Shown: positions 22,897 through 35,774 of the stretch, one piece after another | How positions within the stretch are numbered: position 1 is the stretch's first letter | Layout of the letters: every line of letters begins with the position of its first letter | Source: Paramecium sonneborni | Lineage: Eukaryota > Ciliophora > Oligohymenophorea > Peniculida > Parameciidae | Assembly: GCA_905182985.1 (NCBI GenBank) | Contig: CAJJDN010000014.1 | Span: 248,001 to 312,000, forward strand | Length of the DNA: 64,000 nucleotides | Direction of reading: 5' to 3' | The notes under the pieces: model-generated | Database searches by the model: none | What the model was told of the DNA's origin: nothing | The model's input: the letters and a program-made list of their open reading frames with translations, nothing else | Translations under genes and position numbers: made by a program

Positions 22897-24838
22897 TCAA
22901 TAAAATTTTAATATATAATTATATATAATTATTTTGTTTTATTTTTATAATTAAATTATCATTTCTTTTTGGTGAAAGATCCTTTTTTTTATTAATCTTA
23001 TTATTGAGGTTTTTATTATTATTATTCTGGTGGGGCTTATTATTATTATGTTTATTTAGGTGGTTCATTTAATTATGGTTTTTCTTAAGCTTATGCAATT
23101 TTTTATCTTGCAATTTATTCAGTTTTATCTAAACCAAGTTTTACTAATTCTTATTCATCAGCAGGAAGTACCTAGAATATATAAAAATATTGTAAATACA
23201 TTTTATAAACCAGCAAAATTAGCCAATTTTTAAGCTTTTGGTACAATATTAGATGAAAAATCTTAGAAATCCAATACATAATTTTAAATTAAACCAAGAC
23301 TATCATTCCAAGCTCTTTTAGGGAATTTCTAGAATCCTTCTTATTAAAATAATCTAGCAGAATGATTAACAAAAACTTTGCTAAATGCTAAAGGTGAAGC
23401 ATTGTATAATTCTTCTACTAATTCAATTTCAGCTGATGCATCTCCTTCAAAATAATCTTTGTATTAAAGAACTAAATAAATTATATAATAATAATATTAC
23501 ATCCTTCTTTAGCTGCAAGATTATAATAATTTTTTTCAGCTTCTAAGAGTGCAAATTCATTTTCAGAATTGACAGCAGTTTATAGATTTTTGAATACTGC
23601 AATATATTCAGGATCTTTAGTCATTCTCGCTAAATGTCTTTCAATTAATCTTTTTTCTCTAACTTAATAATCTTTAGTGCAATCAAATGCTAATCTGTAT
23701 TTAAATCTCCATAATTTCTTTTCAAGTAATGAAGTTTAATCTTCTTCTGGATTATGAGTATAAGCTTCTTAGAAATCAAATCTAAGTGGACTATATTTTG
23801 GATCAACTTAAGCAACAGCTTCATCAATTCTTTATTCGACTTATTCATCATCTTTATATAATTCTTAATCAGTTTCAAAGTAATCATTATATAATTATTC
23901 TTCTTCAGTAAGACCTCCATAGAAATAAGTATAATTATTTTCCCATCTTTCTTTTTATCTTAATCTCATTCTTCTTTCTCTTCTAGCATGATTTGCAAAA
24001 TCAAGATATTCTCTCACATGGAATCTATTAACTTTTCTTTCTAATCTTTCTTAGATAGCTAAAACTTTTTCTGCTTCAATAACAGCTGCATAAGTAGCCT
24101 TTTACATAGGTAATTTATATTTAGGATTTCTATATACTCTTTCTTCATTGTAACCTGCTTATTTTAATTGTTAATCAATATATTTTAATTTATCTTCACC
24201 ATGTTAGAATCTCCACATTCTATAAGCTGGATCAACAAGTAATCTATCATGTACATCGTTATCCATTGTTACCATAATATTTTATTCATATAAAGCACTT
24301 TCAAATAATGAAGCTTCTCTATGAGTCCACATCTTGAACATATTAATAGATTAAACATTTTCATTCTAAAATTAATTAAGTAAATTACATCCAATTCAAA
24401 AATATCAATAGGATGGAATGAATCTCTATAGTAAGACATTTCTTCATCTTCCTATTATCGAAGTCTAACCAATTTAAAAACTTGACCACACATTGGACAT
24501 CTCTACAAAGGACCTTCTCTTAACATAAAAAGATGGATTTCATGTTATTCATAATCATCTTCATTCTACAAACCAGTGCATCCAACATATCTAAAGGGAG
24601 TGTCAGCAGTAAAAATCACACATGGGTTATCAACTGTACCAAAATTAACAGTTTAGATATTATCTAAGTTATTGTAAACTTATAAATGGAAAGGATTTCC
24701 AGAATAGGCAGCATAATATTCATGAAGCACTTCATCAAAAGCCTAATATGTCAAATTTGGTGTCATAGAACTGTGAACACCATCTTATCGTACATATGAC
24801 CTTATGTGTCTGATTGGGGCTGTAATCTTTCCATACAT
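22897..24838 (-). CDS. COX5B: Cytochrome c oxidase subunit Vb with a long C-terminal extension
   Basis: Near the N-terminus is the zinc-binding fold of COX5B: CVIFTADTPFRYVGCTG, then LFMLREGPLQRCPMCGQVFK with the CxxC pair. Complex IV subunit Vb sits on the matrix side of the mitochondrial inner membrane. After about 150 residues the protein continues for some 400 more as a charged helical region (for example KVNRFHVREYLDFANHARRE) and a glutamine-proline tail (QQQQAPPEQQQQKPQQ). Large extensions on respiratory subunits are known in ciliates. The start at 24838 was taken as the first ATG before a basic, presequence-like stretch; an in-frame ATG at 24886 is possible. The last 20 codons look like untranslated sequence, so the exact end is unsure. 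Confidence 0.75.
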
Positions 24839-25101
24839 TTTACTATATTACCACGCTTTTGAAAGTCTTAAATGTATCAAGCACATTAAATGTAGAGGAG
24901 AATTACCTCTTACTCACTAACCTCAGCATATTTAAATCTTAATTTTATTATTAATTATATCCAAATATTATGCTTTAAATAGATATTCCCTAAATAAACC
25001 ACATCTCAAGTTATTCCAAGCTATCCTTTCTATTTATGTACAATCAGAAAACTGATATTAAAATGATATATGATTGTTATTTAATTTTATATCAAATTAA
25101 A

Positions 25102-26058
25102 ATGGGAACTTGCTCTGGTTTATGTTCAAAAATAACTGTAGAGAAACCAATAATAGTTAATGTTTCAGAGATTGAAGTAGTAGAAGGAGCATTTAGTGAT
25201 GAATATTATCATTTATCAGCATAAATGTCATAATAAGTGGAAGATAAATAGATTTTAAGATTAGAAACAGGTGCTATATATGAAGGAGATTTATTGAATG
25301 GATAAAGACATGGAAGAGGAAAATAAATATGGCCAGATGGTATTGAATTTAGTGAAAAAAGGATCCTATTATATTGGAGATTTTGTAAATGATAAAGCAT
25401 AGGGCCATGGAAAATTAGTGAATATATGTGGGAATATATATGAAGGATAATGGATAAATGATAAGGCAAATGGATTTGGTAAATTTGTCAGCACAGATGG
25501 ATCATTTTATGAAGGAGAATGGAAGAATGATAAATAAAATGGTTTTGGAAAAGAATAATGTTAAAGTAAAAGTTCGAAGAGATATTTTAGATGGATCTTA
25601 TTATGAAGGAGAATTTTATAAAGGAGCTAGACATGGTAAAGGAAAACTAGTTACGAAAGATGGTTGTCAGTATATTGGAACGTTTGAAAATGGAGTAATA
25701 AGTGGAAAAGGTATTTATATATATCCAACTGAGATAAGGTACGTATAAATGGCCAGATGGTAAAACATATGAAGGAGATTTTAAACAAGGATAATTATGG
25801 GGTAAAGGAGTAATGATATGGGAAGATGATAGAGAATATATTGGAGATTTTAAAGAGGATAAGAGACATGGTTTTGGAACTTATAAATGGAATGGTAGAA
25901 AATATGTAGGAGAATGGTTAAATGGATAATAACATGGAAAAGGTATTTATATTAGAGAGGATGGATAATAAAGAGAAGGAGTTTGGTAGTATGGAATTAG
26001 AGTTAGATGGAATGATAAGTTATAAACATAATAGGAATTAGAATCTACTCAAAACTGA
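25102..26058 (+). CDS. MORN-repeat protein with an N-terminal acylation signal
   Basis: Starts MGTCSGLCSK, a good N-myristoylation and palmitoylation signal, which is why this ATG was chosen over an in-frame one at 25036. It then has nine full MORN repeats and a partial tenth of about 23 residues (YEGDLLNGQRHGRGKQIWPD, NIYEGQWINDKANGFGKF and so on). Three introns of 22, 25 and 28 bases restore what otherwise look like frameshifts, leaving 293 residues. MORN repeats bind or shape membranes and organise cortical or ciliary structures; a membrane-anchored scaffold at the cell cortex or cilium is a plausible role. No kinase or other domain follows. Confidence 0.87.
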
Positions 26059-26140
26059 AATACTTATACACTTTCTATAAATGATTCTCAAAACTGTTAG
26101 TTATATCATCAATTTATAATAATATATTATTATATAATAA

Positions 26141-29100
26141 TCACTTATTTGCAGGTGTTACAAAAGTCTTAGATATACGTAATAAATCACACTCTCTTCT
26201 TGTAGTTTCTTAGATTATATTAAAGAATGTGTTTTCCATTATCAAATCAGTTAACTCTATGAATTCGTCTTCTAAAAACATAGTTTTGTAATCTTTATAA
26301 TCTCTCTAGATTGATCTAATTTATTATTAATTATTATTACAAATCTTCTGTTTGTATTTCTTCTCCGCTTTTTGGTTACTACTCAGGTTAATATAATGTT
26401 ATAGGTTGTTAATCTAAAGCTCTAAGTATTTAATCTGTATGAGAGTCAGTAAGAACTTCTGTAATTATTTAACCTAATAATTATTGAAAAGGGTGAGCCA
26501 TAGCATTATGAATTGGAGGAGGTGGCTATTTAAATGAATTTACTAATTCCACATTTAAACTTGATTTCTTCTTTATTCTTAAAAACAAAGTCTCTTTATC
26601 TACTGTAATACCTTGAGAATTTTAACTTATTTAAGAAGTATTGATTTATTAATTCTTATTTTCCCAACTGATTGTACATTCACATTCTCCTTCATAAACT
26701 GAAGGAGTTGAAGCTGCTGTCAATGTTAATTTTAATTCAATAAAAGCTTAAGGTTCCAATTCTCCTTGTATAGGCTCTATTAAAAATTCATCTCCACAAC
26801 ACAATCCTGGTCTATTATTTGAAAGTGTAAATTAAGAGACACCAAAATCAAATGTAAATTTACGATCATTTGATTAATTGTATAATATTATCATTCGATG
26901 AGCAGATTTCAATGGTAACAATTCTCCAAAATCTATTTCTTCCAAAGAAAAGAATACTTTTGATCCAATTGGAGATTAATGTGATCTTTATCTAGGAATC
27001 TCAATTGCTTATTTTTAAATCTAAGTTTTAGGTTAATTAGCATATCCTCTTCCTTGAATTGCTAATTTCACTGGTTGAATCACTTTTACCATATCTGATA
27101 CTTCAACCAATAATTCAAAATAATAAATCTTTTATTCCAAAGGCTTAAAAAGACAATATAAATATTATTTTTCATTGGGTAAGAGGGATCCTTATGGATT
27201 CTAAATATCAAATACATTAAATTAAGAATCTATAATCTCTCCATCTATATCCAATTCTTATACTAGTGTTTTATAAGAAACTTTAGAGCTTCCTACATTT
27301 TATATCTCTATTGGATATTTTACAGGCTACAATAATCCTACTGGAGTGTCTGGTAATTCAAATGAATTTTTCTTTACTGCCAATCTACCTTCTAATGGAG
27401 CTAATGTTGTTCCTTTTAAATTTAAAACTAATGGTTTGCCATTTAAAATTTAAAGCACAACTCTTAAAAAATGGCTTTCATTAGAAATACCTTTCGATTT
27501 TAGTTCCTCATCTAAATTACAAGGAGTATAGATTAATTCTATATCTCTAAAACATTTAGGAGGAATAACACCTCCTTTAGGTCTAATTTAAAATATATTC
27601 TTTTCCAATATAGCTTTTTCAAATGTATCTTCTTCTGTTGGTTCACCTGGATCAGCCCAAGGTTCTAATTCTATTTAATGATCAGATGGCAATTTAAATT
27701 ACCATTCTAAATCAGTACCTCCAATATTTTATATTGTTATTACTATTTTTCTAGATTTTACCTAAGGTTTAGATGGTAAATATCCAAAATTCCAGTCATA
27801 ACTTCTCAATCTCTTTTATAATTGTTATGCTTAATCAAATGTCAATTATTCAATCTTTAAAAATTTCTATTCATCCTCATTTAAGTCTTTTGCTAATTCT
27901 GTATTAATTTAATTGATCTAAAAGTTTTCCCATAAAGTGGCAACACTTATTGAATCATTTCTTACATCAGCTATCTTTAACAAAGGATAACTTCCTTTAG
28001 CCTTAATTTCTAATTTACATTTCTATGATACAATTTTACGATTCTAAAAATTTGGACCTTTTGGTGCTTTTGGATTTTTTTCAGTTGCTATAACATCCAA
28101 AACTAAATCAAATTCACATACTTCTATTGGATTAAACATGATTCCAATATCTAATTTTGAATTAGCAGCTATAATTCCATTCTATAGATCCAAAGTAAAT
28201 GATCTATTAATAAGACTAATCATTTAGTGATCAATTTTATCTTTATCCTTACTTTTTGGTCTAAGAACTAATTCGATATAAAATGTGCAATCTGAATTAT
28301 TAATGAGGGTTGCATATTTCTTTGTATTGAAATTTACTTTAATTATATTGAAATCAATTTATTAAACATTGAGCTCTAATTCTCCATCTGTACCTTTTCC
28401 AAATATCTCAAACTGATATGATAATTCTATTGGTTTTCTTTATTCAAGTGGAAAATCTTGATTTCCTGATCCTGGAATATGATATCCAATAAGATTTTAG
28501 TTATCAGCCAATATCTCAGTAGCAGTCATTAGTACTTTTATTCTATATTCTTTATGTTTTTTATAAGGTATAAATTGGCAATCTAAATGAAGCACTTCAT
28601 TTGGTTTAATCTATCCAGATGAAGGTTCAATGTATAGTTCATTCTAATATTTCTCTGGAACATCAATTGAATAACTCATTGGTACTCTGGATTCATTATG
28701 AACTGTTAATTTTTATCTAGAATAAACACCAACAAAAGATGGTGGAAAGAAAACTTTACCATCATTTTATAATTTTAATGAAGGAGTAGAGCAATATCCT
28801 ATAGCTTATAGAGTTATTTAGTTAGAAGATTAATGATTCATATGGCAAACCAGAGTTTGATTATATGCTTTATTTTATATTGGCACAAATTCAACAACAA
28901 TCATTTAAGAGGACTTACCAAAAATTAAACCTTGATTTGGAAACACTCTAAATGTTCTAGTTGGATCTGGACTAAAATTAAAATAAATTGGAGTATCTGA
29001 TTTATTTATGAATTCTACTGTTTAATAAACCGACTCTTCTATTGTACAAGGTGGAAAGTATAATTTGTTAGATGGTCGAAGTTCTACGATAGGAATATAA

Positions 29101-30784
29101 GGCTAAGAATTAATCCCAAAAGAATGTCCCACACATCCAATTTAACCACTAAATGTAGGAATCATTTCTTTAGATTAAAAATCATTAGTATTTTTTTAAT
29201 TTGTTATTCCAGTTTAAGATAATTTTAAATTTGCATTGTTACCAAAAGATTCATTCAAAATTGATCCCTTATTATTTTTAACTGAATCTAAAATTTTTTT
29301 TGTAAGTTTAGGATTATACTTTATTGCAAAAAATTGTATGTATTAAAAATAATAGTATGAAGATTTTGTTGGTCTAAAACTAATTGAAAACTTGCATTTT
29401 GAGTTTGCCTATGCTGATTATGTTTCTGGATATACTGTAAATACAGGAACTCTTTCTCCATTAATTGTAGGATGTGTTTAGATTGTCCAAAATATAGTTA
29501 ATTTGCAATTGAGTCTATTGTGTAATTCTAATTCCCTTGCTCCACTTTATTAATAACATTCTACATAACCAAAATCTATAAAATCTTCAGAAAATTTAAT
29601 AAGTCTGTAATCAGAAGATGGAGGAAGCATTAATTCTTTATATTAAACAGTTTAATTAGGATTCTCCTACCATTCTCCTTAAAGATTACTTTAATTTTAT
29701 TAATTTATTTTCATTAAATAAGAATTTTCCATATATTTAAAATCTACTTCACTTAATTTTCCTTAAATAACTCTTCTTCTAAAATTGTCAATATGTTATT
29801 AAAGTAATGGTATTGGTTTAATCAATAGGTCATAACATGTACCAATTAAATCAACAAATTTAATTTAATTACTTGCAATACAATAGACTCTTTCATAATA
29901 ATTAATTGTATGTCTAGGTGTATAAGTTATAATAATTCTATCAAAGCTCTTCCCTTGAATAAGCCCTCTTATTTTATTGAAACTAAAAATATTATTCATA
30001 TCAGTATAAAATTAATATGATGTGGCAAGATCAGAATCATTATGAATAGTCAATAATTTTGTTGCTTAGTTCCCAATTTTAATTTCACCAAAATTAATAG
30101 ATTTTTCACTTAAATATACAGCATGTTCCACAGCTGATCCAACACATTCAAAAGTTAATTCATTTCCACCTTAACATATAACTTTAAATCTAATAACTGA
30201 AACATTGAGAATTTAAGGTTAATATGTAACTTTAATTAAGAATGTGCTTTTTTGAGGAATGACACCTGAATAGTAATCTAATGTAAATGCATTATCTTTA
30301 AATTCATCATCAATCATTTTAGTGATTTAGAATTGTGCTGTAACTTCTGATGAATTTTTAATAGTGATTTCTTTAGTTACTGTTTTACCTATCAATAGAG
30401 TTTCAAAATTAAGTTTTTTTGTATTAAGTTATAAGAATGGATATTTACCAATTCCTGATACTTTAATAATTCTTGGTTATTCATATTGAATATGCATGAT
30501 GATTGATGCAACAATCACTTCTGCTTATAAAGGAGCATAGGTCAAAGTAAAATTGATTTTAGCTCCAGGTGCTAATTATCCTCTAATTTATTTAGCACTA
30601 TGCAATACCTATCTGGAGTGATCTTAAATCTCTCAAATTCAAAATGAAACTACACTGGATACTCATTTGGATTTTCAAGCATGAATACCAAATTAGACAT
30701 AGATGTTACAGCAGTAAATCCGATATCAAGTGCTTGAGGAAGAGTAGTCAATATAGCACGATGTTCCACTTATTTTTTTTTCAT
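26141..30784 (-). CDS. CFAP65: CFAP65-like axonemal protein with ASH/MSP domains
   Basis: About 1500 residues of repeated immunoglobulin-like ASH/MSP/HYDIN-type domains. The start is MKKKQVEHRAILTTLPQALD and then IGFTAVTSMSNLVFMLENP. Repeating phrases such as KLYFPPCTIEESVYQTVEF and GKVFFPPSFVGVYSRQKLTV are typical of CFAP65 (CCDC108). The C-terminus has a helical segment (IITEVLTDSHTDQILRAL) and, after a 25-base intron, ELTDLIMENTFFNIIQE, which fits the CFAP65 end. CFAP65 is needed for normal sperm and cilia structure. The human protein is about 1900 residues, so this one is shorter. HYDIN or CFAP47 relatives are the alternative identity. The ATG lies only 31 bases beyond the stop of the same-strand SGT1 gene. 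Confidence 0.65.
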
Positions 30785-30815
30785 TATATTAAATTTATTG
30801 TTTATTAATAATAAC

Positions 30816-31945
30816 TCATCCTAACTTTTTATATTCTTATCCCTTTGGTGGAGATGGTCTATCCTTTCTTTCATAATCTTTAACTTTTACTTCATCCCAA
30901 TTTGTAGATCTATATAATGATAATCATTTTTATTACAATACTGTTCCTCCAGAAGTTTACATTGATTTTATCATTGCTCTTCTTGTATTCTCATCTCCAT
31001 TTTAATAAATTTATTTAAATAAACTATTTAAAGGATCCTCACCATATTCTTCTTTATGTTTATTAATATCTTCTTCAATTTCTTTGTCTATTTTGCTCCA
31101 ATCCTTCTTTTTCTTTGATGAAGTGGGGTATGATGCTTATTCCATTACAGGAATTTACTATTATTCCTCAACTTTCTTTTATAAATTACTCCAATTCAAT
31201 GTTTTATCCTTTTTGTCCATTAATATTTCTATTGTATTTAATCCTACTTTAGCTTTGCTACTTTCTGGTATTATTTCAGCAAATAAATCTAAATCAAGTT
31301 CAAAATTGTTTCCCTTTTCTATTGGAAATGATAATTATAATCTAAATTTTACTTTATTCTCAATACCTCTATTTTTCAAACTAATATTTTAAGTCGCCAC
31401 TATTTGGTAATGCATGATGTATTTCAATACCAACTTTCAAATCTGTTTAATACCATTTATACATTAATTTTCCTGAAGCTGAATAAATATCAGTTCTTTC
31501 TGCTTCATTATTTTATGGTACTTCTTTCAATTACTAGATTTTTCTAGAAATTATTTTTTGTTTTACTTTTCTTAAGCTGTTTAGATAAGTTTAGTATTCT
31601 TAAGTTCTAATTCACATTTCAAAAGTTATTATTATGTTTCCTTATGTTATGGATTGAGTTCAAGGCTTTTTTATAAATCTAATTATGCTTATTAGATTTT
31701 CCCACTTATAAAGTTTATCAATCCTAAATAACATTGTAAATAGTACCTTTTCTGTAATATGCTTCAAACCTATTAGAACTAAGTTATATTGCCTTGTCTA
31801 ATGTGACTAATGCATCCTCATATTTTCCAAGATGATAATATGCTAATGATTTGGTGACAAGCGTTTCATAATCATCACTAACCAATAATTGGAGAGCTTA
31901 TTCATATTAATGATGAAGAATCAAAAAATAAGGATTTGAACTCAT
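30816..31945 (-). CDS. SUGT1: SGT1 co-chaperone (TPR, CS and SGS domains)
   Basis: Three domains in the canonical order. The N-terminal TPR region holds LAYYHLGKYEDALVTLDKAI and EAYYRKGTIYN. A central CS domain contains YDWYQTDLKVGIEI-like sequence near 31440 and an Hsp90-binding beta fold. The C-terminal SGS domain is very clear: DWSKIDKEIEEDINKHKEE, LNSLFKQIYQNGDENTRRAM, SGGTVLSTNW. SGT1 is an Hsp90 partner that supports kinetochore assembly and SCF ubiquitin ligases. Several short introns interrupt the gene, including one just before STNW. About 340 residues, close to the family norm. The ATG overlaps by two bases the last TGA of the decayed P450 frame upstream. Confidence 0.9.
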
Positions 31946-33250
31946 AATTATTTATTAATATTTTTCAATACTAAGAAATCTTTTCGTGTTGGACCATACA
32001 TATTTGCTAAACCCAATTGAATCTTACCACTATTAAAGTTCTAGATTTACAATCGAGTAACTTATAAACAACTAAGGTTTTCATCTCTAAAGTTGCTAAG
32101 TGTTATCCAATACAATTTCTAGGACCAGCTAAAATGGTGTAAATAAAGATGGATCTATTATTGGAGAATTCCCTCTATCAATATCAAATTTAAGTAAATT
32201 TTCAAAAATAGATGGGTTAAAATGACTTATCATCATATTTATTTCCATACTCTGTCCTTATTATATTGTTAATTCTCCTAATTAAATTTCCTTAAGAACA
32301 ACTCTATAGAAGAGTAAAGGTATTGCAATAAAATTTCCAAAAGCTTCATAAAAAAAATTATATAACATTTTCAATTAGTTTCATTTATTATGGTCTTAAA
32401 TAATTAAATTATGGAATATGCTGAACAATTTTTTCTCTAAGTCTATATTTTATACTTCTGGATAAAGGGTCGATACATAACAAAAGTTCTTCGCAATATG
32501 ACCAGTTGAGTTTATCCTTACAGTTAAGAGAATGAAATATTAATTTATAGCTTCTTCCTTGGTGATGTTATTATTTATAACCTCTTTAAAGATAGTACCT
32601 AATATATTATCTTAATTAGGCTAATTTTTTAGATTTTGAATTCTTACATCAATTTCAGCAATATTTATATTTCTTTTTTTTTAAATTTACAATACTCTTA
32701 AAAATTCTTTGTCACCAGAAGATAAAAGAAATGAAAAATAGTTAATTTTTTAAAGCTTTTGTATAAATTATCTTAAAATAATTAACAAATTCAAAAAAAT
32801 AGCACCATCTTATCCTTATTCTTGTTGACATCAACACCCAAATCTGAAATACCTATATTATCACTTTCAAAGAAGGCTTTTGTTAGTCAATTATCTTAAG
32901 AACGTGAGAATATCTATAGAGCCATCTTAAAATTGAAATTTTTCGCATTGTCATATTAATGTTTCTACCATTACTTGTAAATTGCTAAGCCAACATTTTT
33001 CTTGATTTCAGCCAACTCTTTCTATTATATTAGAAAATTAATCCCTAATCTATTTATGTATCAGAAAAGGACATTCCTTCCATAAGATCCTAAATCAAAA
33101 AAAACTAACTTCTTTATTATATATGATCAACCAAGAAATAGAGAACTCCTCCTTTTTAATAATTTGATATATGAAATTTGAGTTTTTTATTCTTTATAGC
33201 AAATCTTTATAGGAATTGAAAGCATTTTATCTAAATATGATAAAACTATC
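31942..33250 (-). pseudogene. Decayed cytochrome P450
   Basis: Fragments of one P450 lie in the right order but in different frames. They are RKSWLKSRKMLAQQF (C-helix), CEKFQFQDGSIDILTFLRQL and NKAFFESDNIG, an I-helix piece (INSTGHIAKNF) that lacks the usual AGxDT, EAFGNFIAIPLLFYRVVLKE, and the haem loop AGPRNCIGQHLATLEMK with its cysteine. Between FTPF and AGPRNCIG a single base is missing; VETLI is followed by an in-frame TGA; and the frame slips by one at the A-run before NKAFF. No GT...AG intron explains these breaks. So this is a broken copy of a haem monooxygenase. A sequencing error could cause one lesion but hardly all of them. Confidence 0.75.
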
Positions 33251-33323
33251 ATATTCATAAGTTCTGTATTAAATATAAACTAAAAATTAATTTTGATATT
33301 TAATTTGTTGTTTTATGGAAAAA

Positions 33324-35774
33324 TTTATATTATGTGTTAGAATATAGTAGAAATAATGAAAAAGAAAAGTTTGTTATTTTAATTATCATCTAATATCTAA
33401 ATTAGCTTATTTGATTAGTGAAATGTGTGAAGAAAAAGAAGTTTAATGTATTTAAGGGAATAGTTTCCAAAGTCTAAGGGTTTAATCTCCACTTCCAGTG
33501 ACAGCATTTTCTCCATCAGGACTAAGTGCTAAATAAAGGACTCTCAGAGAATGACCATGAAGGACTGCAATTCTTTCTATTTTAGGTAATTTCCAGATTA
33601 TAATTTAATTAAGGGAATATCTAAAGAATTAAATATATATATGTATACCCATGAGTAGTAACAATTTCATTAGTATTGATAGACCATTTAACACTACAAA
33701 CTTGACTGCCTGTATCAATACTTTTTTAAAGTTGACCATTAGAGATATTCCAAAATTTTATTGATTTATCAGTTGTACCACCACCACTACATAAAATATT
33801 ATTTTCTTTTGGAGACCATGCTAATGCTTTAATGGCAGCAGAATGATCTCGAAATATATATAATGGTTTATTAGACATTCTGATATTATGTATAATAACA
33901 TTGTTATCATTACCTCCTGAAGCTAAGTATGATTCATTTGGACTCCATTATAATCCACAAACTTCTTGTTTATGAAATGAGAATTTAATTTCAAAATCAT
34001 TTTTAGTCCTAATATCTTATAATAATATTGTCTTATCTCTGCTACCACTTGTAATGCATAATCCATTCCAATCCAAACAACCTACTCTTCTATCATGATT
34101 CTCATATGTTTATAATATTGCACCTTTGTTAATATCATAAATTCTCACAGTCCCATTATCATCACCAACTGCCATCAAATCATTTCGATAACACCATTTC
34201 ACTGCACTAATATATGATGGAGCTTCTATTTCTAATAATTAAATTGTTTCGCTAGTTTAAGCATTCCATGTATACACTGAATTATCTAAACCCACTCCTA
34301 TTTAATTTTTAGAACTCCAGTCTACTAACTAACAATAAAAATCATCTTTTAAATAAGGAGCATCTAAAACTTTATATGGAGTATTGCTTATCTTTCTTAC
34401 AGGTGAAGGACATTTATCATTAATTATATACGGTTTATATTTACATTGTTATCTTTTATATACAAATAGACTTGATTCTGATTTACTCTCAAATATATTC
34501 TACTTCAAAAAGTAATTATATTTTGCCTAACTGCCTTCCATTCTCAATNTTTATATTATGTGTTAGAATATAGTAGAAATAATGAAAAAGAAAAGTTTGT
34601 TATTTTAATTATCATCTAATATCTAAATTAGCTTATTTGATTAGTGAAATGTGTGAAGAAAAAGAAGTTTAATGTATTTAAGGGAATAGTTTCCAAAGTC
34701 TAAGGGTTTAATCTCCACTTCCAGTGACAGCATTTTCTCCATCAGGACTAAGTGCTAAATAAAGGACTCTCAGAGAATGACCATGAAGGACTGCAATTCT
34801 TTCTATTTTAGGTAATTTCCAGATTATAATTTAATTAAGGGAATATCTAAAGAATTAAATATATATATGTATACCCATGAGTAGTAACAATTTCATTAGT
34901 ATTGATAGACCATTTAACACTACAAACTTGACTGCCTGTATCAATACTTTTTTAAAGTTGACCATTAGAGATATTCCAAAATTTTATTGATTTATCAGTT
35001 GTACCACCACCACTACATAAAATATTATTTTCTTTTGGAGACCATGCTAATGCTTTAATGGCAGCAGAATGATCTCGAAATATATATAATGGTTTATTAG
35101 ACATTCTGATATTATGTATAATAACATTGTTATCATTACCTCCTGAAGCTAAGTATGATTCATTTGGACTCCATTATAATCCACAAACTTCTTGTTTATG
35201 AAATGAGAATTTAATTTCAAAATCATTTTTAGTCCTAATATCTTATAATAATATTGTCTTATCTCTGCTACCACTTGTAATGCATAATCCATTCCAATCC
35301 AAACAACCTACTCTTCTATCATGATTCTCATATGTTTATAATATTGCACCTTTGTTAATATCATAAATTCTCACAGTCCCATTATCATCACCAACTGCCA
35401 TCAAATCATTTCGATAACACCATTTCACTGCACTAATATATGATGGAGCTTCTATTTCTAATAATTAAATTGTTTCGCTAGTTTAAGCATTCCATGTATA
35501 CACTGAATTATCTAAACCCACTCCTATTTAATTTTTAGAACTCCAGTCTACTAACTAACAATAAAAATCATCTTTTAAATAAGGAGCATCTAAAACTTTA
35601 TATGGAGTATTGCTTATCTTTCTTACAGGTGAAGGACATTTATCATTAATTATATACGGTTTATATTTACATTGTTATCTTTTATATACAAATAGACTTG
35701 ATTCTGATTTACTCTCAAATATATTCTACTTCAAAAAGTAATTATATTTTGCCTAACTGCCTTCCATTCTCAAT
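33324..35774. repeat. Exact 1225-bp direct duplication around a single-n joint (assembly overlap)
   Basis: Bases 33324-34548 recur at 34550-35774 with n at 34549 between them. The repeat begins in the spacer beyond the CDH1 stop and ends inside its coding region. It has the same form as the other three joints and should be collapsed. Confidence 0.9.
33386..34548 (-). CDS. CDH1, false partial copy at the joint
   Basis: Identical to the C-terminal part of the gene complete at 34612-35937. It is cut at the n and lacks the first 50 or so codons. It is an assembly copy, not a second gene. Confidence 0.87.

Noticed and set aside
23000..23110. Short-sequence (TTA/TTAT) repeat array as a microsatellite
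   Set aside because: It encodes the glutamine-rich tail of the COX5B protein through TAA codons on the minus strand.
25330..25760. Two frameshifts in the MORN gene
   Set aside because: Introns of 22 and 28 bases with GTA...AAG edges restore a perfect MORN pattern at both places.
31084..31392. Plus-strand serine- and phenylalanine-rich ORF
   Set aside because: Antisense shadow of the SGT1 coding region, which has clear SGS-domain sequence on the minus strand.
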